Source of the DNA: Glyphotaelius pellucidus
Taxonomy: Eukaryota; Arthropoda; Insecta; Trichoptera; Limnephilidae
Length of the DNA stretch: 64,000 nt
Direction: 5' to 3'
NCBI GenBank assembly: GCA_936435175.1
Contig: OW386557.1
Location: 22,253,423 to 22,317,422, forward strand
Every line of letters starts with the position of its first letter. Within the stretch, counting starts at the first letter, position 1. The notes beneath the pieces were generated by a model. That model saw nothing but the letters and a program-made list of their open reading frames with translations, was not told the origin of the DNA and searched no databases. The translations under genes were made by a program, and so were the position numbers. Shown here piece after piece: positions 31,560 through 39,110 of the stretch.

Positions 31560-32130
31560 AATTAATTTTAAAAATGCATTTTAAATTGAAATGAATAGCA
31601 TAATAAAAACAAATTAGTTTGTGTACACCACTATTTAATTAACAATATCGACGTGTTTCAAAAACTATGTTTTCTTCATCAGGATAATAAGTTAATAAAA
31701 ATAACAAAAGACAAACAAGTATAGACAAATAAGAACATGGATAAAATATTAGAAAAGAGAGGTGATTAAATTACTTAAAATATTATAAAAAACAATTATA
31801 TAAAATATAATTATTTTAGGATGGGTAAAAAATTACATTTACATAATAAAAAAAAATTTAAAACAAAACAAAACACGAAGTCTAAATAACGAAATAAATT
31901 ATTATAAATATAAGTATTAATACGAAAATTCATTTAAAAGATGGCTATTTTTAAAAAACGTTTGGTTATTTATAATATTTAATTTACTATTAACACTTTT
32001 CCTAATTTCTAAATTATCTAATTGTTTACCAGTTGTGTTGGTGTGTGCAATTTTTAAACCTTTATTAATATCAAAAGTATGGTTTGTTTCAAAAATGTGG
32101 TTGGCAAATTCTAATAATGAATAAGTTTGT
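31560..32130 (-). pseudogene. PLE-2: Penelope-like element fragment
   Basis: The minus-strand frame at about 31925-32130 reads FANHIFETNHTFDINKGLKI, then NTTGKQLDNLEIRKSVNSKL. The first part is the end of the GIY-YIG nuclease (AEHxxxTxH motif) and the second is the C-terminal tail of PLE proteins. The reverse transcriptase and most of the nuclease are missing. A hammerhead-like motif follows at 31646-31687. It is a 5'-truncated remnant. Confidence 0.75.
31646..31687 (-). ncRNA. Hammerhead-ribozyme-like motif of PLE-2
   Basis: Minus strand: TATC (helix I), CTGATGA, unpaired A, helix II G-AAAAC/GTTTT-T with loop ATA, GAAAC, loop AC, GTC, GATA (helix I partner). Helices I and II differ from PLE-1 and PLE-3 but still pair. 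The predicted cleavage point follows GTC. Confidence 0.6.
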
Positions 32131-32622
32131 AACGCCTACATATTATAATGCATTGCTAGCAATGTGGCGCAATTCGAAGCCTAGCAGAATTAGAAAGGTT
32201 TCCGGTTGCAAAGGCAGAAATGATCCCCAAGGCACTACCGCCCACTCCTCTAGAGAGAAAACAAATAACACTGTTATTGTGAGCTACGTCAACTTGTGTT
32301 TGAATCAATAACATGAAAGTTTAAACACAAACAGTTACAATTATACAAATGTTGAAACTGTTATTTTATGACGTATGTTAATTAGCCTTACGCGTATTTG
32401 TTATTTTATATTGCACTGTTTGCAGTAGGGGAGGGTGGGGCAAGACGGGGTGGGGGCAAGATGGAGTTGTTGCTATATTGCTTCGTCTTAAACTGCTACG
32501 ATCTTAATAATTCATCCATATGTGCCCCCCCCCCCCTCCGGCTCTGTGGCTTTAGTACTGCAACGAGAGTCATCCTTTTTTTTAAGTTAAACTTCTTTAG
32601 CCCCCTTATGATTAGAAATTCG
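32131..32622. other. Unassigned stretch
   Basis: ORFs at 32084-32311 and 32398-32808 are low-complexity or repeat-derived. The GGGGCAAGAC/GGGGGCAAGATGG pair near 32440-32465 is a short direct repeat. Confidence 0.3.
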
Positions 32623-32860
32623 GATGAAACGGAAATGATGCATTGCAATACGAAGCGTCAAACTGCGCTCGTTGGCCGCTTTGATTATGATCTCACTTTT
32701 CAAGGCTTCTATTGGTTGAGATATGAAATGGATATGACGCATTACAATACCTACGAGGCATCAAACTCGTTCATTATGACCTCACTTTTCAAGGCTCCTA
32801 TTGGTTGAGATATGAAACGGATATGACTCATTACAATATCTACGAAGCATCAAACTCGTG
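32623..32860. repeat. Tandem repeat, about 90-bp period
   Basis: About 2.5 units contain ATATGA.AC.GATATGACGCATTACAATA-like sequence, the AGCATCAAACTCGT block and ACCTCACTTTTCAAGGCT. Both inner units preserve CTATTGGTTGAGATATGAAA. Confidence 0.8.
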
Positions 32861-32930
32861 ATGATGAACATGAATACCGGCATTCTTTAATTTGTCTTAC
32901 TAATTAATGTAGAATCAATATGAATGTATT

Positions 32931-33161
32931 TACGTTATTTATTTTTGATGTGTTATGCCATGTTGCGCTACCTCCTTCTTTAGCCAACGTTTCGGACAGC
33001 GTTACAGTGTCCATCACAATTACACATCTGTCCTGATGATGGACACTGTAACGCTGTCCGAAACGTTGGCTAAAGAAGGAGGTAGCGCAACACGGTATAA
33101 CACCCCAAAAACAAATAACGAAAATACTTTTGGCCGTGAAAATCTAAAAACGTATCTAGAT
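32931..33161. mobile_element. PLE-1d: foldback copy, host of the hAT insertion
   Basis: Two nearly perfect inverted arms (about 32935-33016 and 33033-33120) are separated by about 16 bp, and the right arm continues to GGCCGTGAAAATCTAAAAAC. The duplication ATGAATGTAT is at 32920-32929 and, beyond the hAT, at 34682-34691. The hammerhead-like motif of the right arm spans 33030-33070 with GTC in place of GCC in helix I. Confidence 0.8.
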
Positions 33162-33501
33162 CAGGGTTTTCCAAACTTTTCCGCAACAGAACCTTTTGCA
33201 AACCCGTAAATTTTAATGGAACACTTGGCTTATTTTTTAGATTGGACAATATCTAATGGCAAAAAATAGAAAAAAATGTTATTCAGCACATTATTTATAA
33301 TTTATCATTTATATTCCATTTTTTGTTTACATACAAGTTCATTAAAATTATTTTTATTCCATTTTTTTTTTATATATATATATTCATTGAAATTATTTAT
33401 ATTCCATTTTTTCTGTTTACATATTTTTAATATAAACGAAAAAACGGAATAAAAACAAATAAATAAATCACGTCAATGAAATGTGTCCGTGAATTTCACT
33501 T

Positions 33502-33630
33502 CTAGATATCAGGCACAATATTGGTAAGTTGGATTCTAATATCTGGTGTGGAATCGAGCTTGTTCCTGCACTTTGATTTTGTTGCAGCATAAATAGAAAA
33601 TCCCTCTTCGCATCAATAGGTTGTAAAAAT
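33502..33630 (-). pseudogene. hAT (ZBED-type) transposase, last exon remnant
   Basis: The minus strand encodes CEEGFSIYAATKSKCRNKLD followed by STPDIRIQL and PDI-stop. This is the C-terminal end of ZBED/FAM200-like hAT transposases. A good acceptor (TTTATTTCAG) precedes it at 33631-33640. An in-frame TGA a few codons after the acceptor shows decay. The catalytic and DNA-binding regions are not in the window. Confidence 0.75.
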
Positions 33631-33903
33631 CTGAAATAAAACAATAATAACTTGTTTTGAAAAATTGGGGTACTCTTCTAACAAACTCGCCCGAAAACCA
33701 TTAAAGGTTGATTTTCTACCTGGAAGGGTCTACTAAATAAATTGAGAACTATTGAAAAAAAAATTCTTGTGAATAATATCAATAGTGTATGTTTTTAGGT
33801 TTTCACGGCCAAAAGGTATTTTTGTTTTTGTTTTTGGGGTGTTACGCCGTGTTTCGCTACCTCCTTCTTTAGCCAACGTTACGGACAGCGTTACAGTGTC
33901 CAT

Positions 33904-34257
33904 CATTTTCTCAACAGCCTGTTGAGAAAAGAGAACATCAAGACGGTCTTCGGAACCACAACAAAAATCCAAGACCTACTGAGGTCGGCAAAGACTAAGT
34001 TTCCTCTGGAAACAGATGGAGTATATAAACTCAGCTGTTCCGGATGTGACAAGGTCTATGTAGGCCAGACAGAGCGGACGATCTCCAAAAGGATTTCGGA
34101 ACACTTTCGTGCTTGTAAACTTGGCCACCCTGACAAATCGGCAATCGCCGAGCACTTAATCGAAACCGGCCATTACTTTGGATTTGTTCCTGAAGTCCTG
34201 GGAAGACCCAAAACTTACAGAGCACGCCTAATTACGGAGGCAATTGAAATCCATTAA
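33904..34257 (+). pseudogene. PLE-1 GIY-YIG endonuclease domain (C-terminal part)
   Basis: The open frame begins at the left arm and has no ATG of its own. Motifs in order: LLRKENIKTVF and KIQDLLRSAKT (linker typical of PLE proteins), GVYKLSCSGCDKVYVGQTER (the GIY...YIG pair, at about 34018-34077), RISEHF with the conserved arginine, and IAEHLIETGHYF near the C-terminus. The nuclease would nick target DNA to prime reverse transcription. The frame is open to the stop at 34255, but the reverse transcriptase is missing, so this is a truncated gene rather than a complete one. Confidence 0.85.
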
Positions 34258-34458
34258 GACCCCATCAATATTAACAGAGACGACGGAGCTAAGCTCAATA
34301 GTTCTTGGTATCCAGTAATTGACGGCTACACCAAAGCTAAACGCAAAAAACCATGCTGAATTTTTTCTAACACCAGCTCGTAGAGAAATGGAGCTGGCAG
34401 CGCGGTATCGCTTCGACACACATAAGTAAACACTCTCACCAATATCATTTGGTCATCT

Positions 34459-34499
34459 GCCCTGATGATGGACACTGTAACGCTGTCCGAAACGTTGGC
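34459..34499 (+). ncRNA. Hammerhead-ribozyme-like motif of PLE-1
   Basis: GCC (helix I), CTGATGA, unpaired T, helix II GGACA/TGTCC with loop CTGTAACGC, GAAAC, GTT, GGC (helix I partner). Helix III is only A-T and C-G with no loop, which would need a second copy in trans (dimer). The cleavage triplet would be GTT. Identical in PLE-1c (17524-17564). Confidence 0.6.
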
Positions 34500-34683
34500 T
34501 AAAGAAGGAGGTAGCGAAACACGGCATAACACCCCAAAAACAAAAATATCAGTAGTGTTGCAATATTAATATGTGTACACTACGTTAAAAGAAATTCTTC
34601 CGACAAATTGTTGCGGAACCTATTCAGGTTCAGCGGAACACTGATGTTCTGCGGAAAGCAGTTTGGGAAATCCTGATCTAGAT

Positions 34684-35359
34684 GAATGTATATTTTTAGT
34701 CATAATATTTTTCACTTTAGTTCCTTATTACGTGTAAGTCAGATCCAAAAACTTTCATTTGAGTTGTACTTCTAGCTGCAAATAAATTGCTCCGTTAATT
34801 AATTAGTAACGCTTTTCAAATTCCCTTCAACATATAAATCATATCTTGATAATAATATTAACAATTTGTCCAGTTAAAAAAAAACAGATCTGCTACAATA
34901 CTAGTCATACGATAAAAAAATCCTAAATTACTCAAATTTCATCCTGTTGAGTTGAAGAAATTAAACAGTTTTATAAACTAGCAGGTCCCTAATAGACTTA
35001 ATTAAATGACTGCCAATATTTTTCTAACTTCACCGTAATGCGAAATGGTTGCGAATCGTTTTCAATGAAACTTTCAGAGAGTTCCCCGCAAGCTACACAT
35101 TATCAGCAAAGCTATAGCCTTCAGAATTCCACATATAACAGGGGAGAAATTAGTTAGACAAGTGGCAACTAATTGAGGCACTCTGAAATTCCTTTCAGGA
35201 AGCCTTTCAGTCGGTTTTTCTTCCTGAAAACCGTTTCAATTTTGACGCCGTTTCAGTGAAACGTTAAAATTTATCGCTTCGTCAAAGGAGCGAGAGCCGG
35301 AGTTTGTTGTAATTAGTACAGACTTTTGTTAAAACTTAATGTTTGTGAACAATACTTAA
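34684..35359. other. Unassigned stretch
   Basis: No gene. The first bases are the right duplication of PLE-1d. Confidence 0.35.
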
Positions 35360-36061
35360 GGGGTATTCTAGTCTAGAAACATGAATTGTAGGAGGTTTTT
35401 CAGGTGCAATAAAAAAAAATCAATAATATTTTTACCAGCCATTACTTTACCAAATATTTATTTATCATTAAAAAATACTTTAAAAAAATAATCAAATGGA
35501 AAAATTCAAAAAGTTACAGGGTGTTGAAGTGGAAAGTCTCAAAAATGGCGCATCCTGGTTGACACGATTGCAACCCTCCTAGTAATCTAAAAAAAACCCA
35601 CATTTATTCTTAATCCAAACAAATGCGGCTAAAGCTCGAACTAAGGAAAAGTCAAAAAAAAAAATTCGCAAAATGGCGGCCGTCTGAAATAAAAAAGACA
35701 TTTTTTTACCAGTTCTTTCGACATTCCAAATTTTTTTTAAAAAAATTAAAATTTTGTTATAGTTTTAGTTAGCGCAATAGAGTAATGGTATAAAGAAGCC
35801 TCACACCAAATTTCAAGTAAATTGGTTTAGTAGAACTTGAGATATCATGTCAACCGTCTCAAAAAAAGGAGTTTTGAGAAAAAAGCATTTAAAATTTTGT
35901 TTTATTTAGATTCTGATGAGATTCTGTATAAACAGCGACATTAAAATGGTTATAACTTTGAAACTAATGCAAATTTCGAAAAATCCTTTTAAGGAGATAT
36001 TTTTGAATATTTAAACTTTGGAAATATGAAAAAAAAAATGTTTCTAGACTAGAATACTGCC
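35360..36061. mobile_element. piggyBac-type MITE, second copy
   Basis: It begins GGGGTATTCTAGTCTAGAAAC after TTAA (35356-35359). It ends TTTCTAGACTAGAATACTGCC with TGAA in place of the right TTAA. Colinear with 27654-28373, with many substitutions, so this copy is old. Confidence 0.8.
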
Positions 36062-36100
36062 TGAATGCAGGTATGGGCATCACTTACATTTATTTTTACA

Positions 36101-36520
36101 TGTGGTATCATTGCCGCCCCTCCAAGAAATATCTCAGCACCGCTCCCAGGATGATCGGGCAAATCATTCCGTTCCGAGCACTTGATCCAACCGCCCGTTC
36201 GCGTTTTGTACCTCTCTACCCGTTTCATACGTGAACACTAATTGTGTAAATAACTAAATCTTAAATCACTCAAATAAGAGTACAGTGTTATCAATCATCA
36301 TCCAGTATAATCATTGAACACAGGGCGCGGCCTGAAAGTACCGCGACCCCCAGGAGCCTGAATATTCCTCATAGTAAAATATTAATACACACTCGTCTGA
36401 TAAGAAGACGGAGCACAGGTAAAACACCCTCCACCAGCTCCTCAGCCTCTGGAACCAATTCCTTCAACCTTGGTAAACCCGATGCTCAAAAAACTACTTT
36501 CCACATTGGTGACCCCGAGA
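36101..36520 (+). mobile_element. Possible LTR and primer-binding site remnant
   Basis: A GC-richer block ends in CCACA at 36505, directly followed by TTGGTGACCCCGAG (36506-36519), the arrangement expected of an LTR end and a tRNA primer-binding site in invertebrate retroelements. The left border is uncertain and no second LTR is visible, so this is tentative. Confidence 0.35.
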
Positions 36521-36528
36521 ATTTCTAT

Positions 36529-37029
36529 GGATGATGATGGACACTGCCGTAACGGAGGATCAAGTGCTGGAAAACGGAATCCTGGACAAATTTTGTAAGT
36601 ATCCACTTTAGAATCATCAACTTAATTTAAATTCAGTAGCCGTCCAGTAATTTGTTAAGAAAAATATTAACTAATCCCTTGTCTAAATTGGTATAATAAC
36701 CATTTCAAACACACCCACGATTAACGTGACGAACTCCTACTAATTCTCTGCATGAAATCCGTATAAGCAAATAATAAATCGCTCTCAAAAATCATTTCCA
36801 GATCTCGACCACGGGGGCAGGACAACCCCTTGGTATCTCACTACGCGACCCAGCGCAGAACTACTACATCCAGCTCCGCGACCGGCTCCAGGACCCTCGC
36901 TTCAGGAAGCATCCAGCAACGTCGATGCCAATCCAGCTTACCAGAGAACCAGCCACTCCAGCAATCAAGTATTGTACAACAAATTACCTACGAGAGAACC
37001 TCAAGCTAAATTCTAGACATTCATAAAAT
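36529..37029 (+). other. Possible two-exon short reading frame
   Basis: An ATG at 36529 opens a frame toward a strong donor (TTTTGTAAGT, 36593-36600). A good acceptor (ATTTCCAG) ends at 36801. If spliced, the frame stays open to about 37013, giving a basic, Ser/Gln/Thr-rich peptide of about 95 residues with no known domain. An alternative frame after the acceptor is also open to 37029. It may be leader RNA of the LTR remnant just upstream. Confidence 0.25.
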
Positions 37030-37448
37030 AGTTATTTCAAGATCCAAACCAGCAGTGCAATCTTAAAAAGTTTATCGAAAACCAGTGTGTTATTGTCACA
37101 GTAATTCCATATAAAACCGTATCTTTATATTATTGTAATTGTAACCTCGATTTACAACGGACGCGCGAAAGGAATGAAGTAACATTAATCGAAAAATTTT
37201 CTTAATTTTTTATATTTATGCACTACCTACAGCTATTTTTCTCTTTTTTATTATTGTTCTCTGATGCATATTATTGCTGCCTATTTCTTGCCATATCATC
37301 TAAACAAACATGTACCCACTGGCAAACAATCAACTTCTGGACCCGGAGATAATTCATCATGATAATGGTCATCAAACCCCCCGCTGCAAACAAATATACA
37401 TGGTCCCGCTTCGGCGGAGAGCGAAATTTTACGAGCGTAAATGGTTAC

Positions 37449-37560
37449 ACAGATTACTTTAAAACGCACAAGCAATTTTATCAAGAAGATTATACAGAGA
37501 TTACTCCAAAACGCACAAGCAATTTTATCAAAAAGATTGTGCAGAGATTACTCCAACATG
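37449..37560. repeat. Tandem repeat, 47-bp period
   Basis: AAAACGCACAAGCAATTTTA occurs at 37461 and 37508, each followed by TCAA.AAGATT and AGAGATTACTCCAA. A partial third unit starts near 37545. The overlapping ORFs at 37359-37710 run through it. Confidence 0.8.
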
Positions 37561-37739
37561 TACAAGAAAATTTTTTCAATCCTACCCGACGACAAGTTGT
37601 TGCAACTCGCATCGGCGGTGGACTCCATAACTGCATTACTCCTAAACCTGCAGGATCAAATCGTCACGCTATCACGGGAATTTATGCAATCGTTGACGCA
37701 TAACGAATAACCGCATACCCACCAGGAACACCACAATTA

Positions 37740-37914
37740 GGATGGGCGTACGCTGAGACATCGGTCGCGCAGCATGTTCAGCGCAGTTGTGGAATGTATG
37801 AGAAACATGCATGTCTCAGCGTATGTCGCTCCATACACTTCCATACAACACATAAACCAAAACTATCTTGCGCTGAACATTCTGCGCGACCGATGTCTCA
37901 GCGCACGCCCATCC
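37740..37914. mobile_element. 175-bp foldback MITE, TTA duplication
   Basis: Inverted ends of about 45 bp: GGATGGGCGTACGCTGAGAC at the left and GTCTCAGCGCACGCCCATCC at the right, both with ATCGGTCGCGCAG further in. TTA at 37737-37739 and 37915-37917. This points to the PIF/Harbinger type. No coding capacity. Confidence 0.85.
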
Positions 37915-37984
37915 TTACAGCCCTGTCAAGACATAGAAATCAAACTTTCCACACAGGTGATGCAGAACATGAGGGAAGATAACG

Positions 37985-38395
37985 TCTTGTTTTATAATAA
38001 TAATAATGTTTTAATCCGGGATGTGCGGAGGATAATCTCACACCTCCCGTATAGTTATACATTTTTAGAAAAATTTGAAGTAAAAGTGCAAAGATTAGGA
38101 AAAATACATGAACGGTAATAAAATAAAATAAATCCCCATCATCCGAGAGGTCTTCAGTAATGATTTTCCCCAAGTATGCGTTTTTGTTTTCCTCAAGTTG
38201 TACGGAGAGCATTTTCTCGGGATTTTTTCTATGGTGGAATGCGATTAGTTCCGTCTTCTTGGAGTTATACATCATGTTGTGTTCATTTGCGTATTCTTCA
38301 CAGATTTTAAATAACTGTCTAACTTGTCTAACACAAATTACAAAATATCTTACGAGTGTGCTGTTTTTTATTAGATTTTTTTTTAAGAAAGACAA
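37985..38395 (-). pseudogene. LINE-H reverse-transcriptase fragment
   Basis: The minus-strand frame contains LFKICEEYANEHNMMYNSKK followed by TELIAF, then AYLGKIITEDLSDDGDL. This is the segment directly after the catalytic YADD box in CR1-type LINEs. It jumps at about 38130 to a 3' UTR (CTCCGCACATCCCGGATT) with an ATT-repeat tail, so the C-terminal region is internally deleted. The BEL/Pao element lies immediately upstream of it. Confidence 0.75.
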
Positions 38396-38417
38396 ACATT
38401 CCCGGGTTACAAATAAC

Positions 38418-38422
38418 CCAAC
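38418..38422. repeat. BEL/Pao target duplication, left copy
   Basis: CCAAC precedes the left LTR and is repeated at 44965-44969 after the right LTR. Five bases fits BEL/Pao integrases. Confidence 0.9.
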
Positions 38423-38952
38423 TGTTCGAGCAATTTTATATGGGATTGGTTGGGTATTGCATTCGCGGACTTGATGGGTAGATATGTCAAAATCCTGAAT
38501 TTATCCCACCTACCTAATCTTTCCCTCCTAAATGTCACCATAAAAATTGTTGCAAAAAGTACCAAACTTTGGAGAGGTGACAGTGTGATTTGCTGCTCAG
38601 TACAAAATAACATCTCAGACAGGGCGCATGTATTGTAACCTCTTGTTATAAGATTATTGCAAATTTTTAAACAGTGAGAAGTGTACACCAAAACTGGAGA
38701 TCAGCGAGGCCCCATCTGCAACGGTGAGTCCTATTTTCCTTATTCCAATCTGGGCTTATCTAATTTTCCAAAAGCCCAGATCTGAACTATCGACTGACTA
38801 TCCATCGGGTTTTGCGAGTGTATGCTATCTAATCGTCCCGTATAACTTAGCGATTTCACGTAGTATCGGGACTGGTCCTTCGAGGGCTGCATAGGCTTTT
38901 CTTTGCAGCATTTACCGCCAAGTAACAGTGGAGTCGCAGTTTCGCGACACCA
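38423..38952 (+). repeat. BEL/Pao 5' LTR
   Basis: It begins TGTTCGAGC and ends GCGACACCA. Read side by side it shows no difference from the 3' LTR at 44435-44964. It should carry the promoter and the start of the transcript, but I cannot place a TATA box or poly(A) signal with confidence. The ORFs within it are incidental. Confidence 0.95.
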
Positions 38953-38956
38953 TTTT

Positions 38957-38976
38957 TGGTTCTTTCGAGTCGGATT
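38957..38976 (+). promoter_or_regulatory. Candidate primer-binding site
   Basis: TGGTTCTTTCGAGTCGGATT starts four bases after the LTR. TGG complements the CCA end of a tRNA and the rest resembles the 3' end of tRNA-Tyr with a one-base length difference. The tRNA identity is uncertain. Confidence 0.45.
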
Positions 38977-39110
38977 ACCAACGGGGTATTTAAAATTAAT
39001 ATATTTAACCTGCAAATAATTATTATTTGCTTTTCATACTTTGTTAAGTCATTTGTACTGACATACTTTTGTAATTATTGTTGCATTAAAATTCCTACAT
39101 AGAATTAATC

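Larger units (their letters stand above)
33789..34545 (+). mobile_element. PLE-1e: Penelope-like element, 5'-truncated
   Basis: Flanked by the 13-bp duplication ATATCAATAGTGT / ATATCAGTAGTGT (33776-33788, 34546-34558). It contains an inverted left arm (33789-33905), the C-terminal coding part (33904-34257), a 3' UTR and the right arm with the hammerhead-like motif. It sits inside the hAT element, so it is younger than it. Confidence 0.9.
33162..34675 (-). mobile_element. hAT element, itself interrupted by PLE-1e
   Basis: Termini CAGGGTTTTCCAAACT and AGTTTGGGAAATCCTG are inverted repeats. The 8-bp duplication ATCTAGAT (33154-33161 and 34676-34683) fits the hAT consensus nTCTAGAn. The interior holds the last transposase exon on the minus strand and a 757-bp PLE-1 insertion. 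Without that insertion the element is about 0.74 kb, so most of the transposase is deleted. Confidence 0.9.

Noticed and set aside
32398..32808. 136-codon ORF as a gene
   Set aside because: Its second half is the 90-bp tandem repeat and its first half a C/G homopolymer region, with no domain.
33789..33905. A second hammerhead in the inverted left arm of PLE-1e
   Set aside because: The arm stops within the CTGATGA box, so helix I and part of the core are missing, and GAAAC is GTAAC in this copy.
38450..38691. ORFs in the LTRs (62 and 94 codons)
   Set aside because: They occur identically in both LTRs, lack motifs and are not part of gag-pol.
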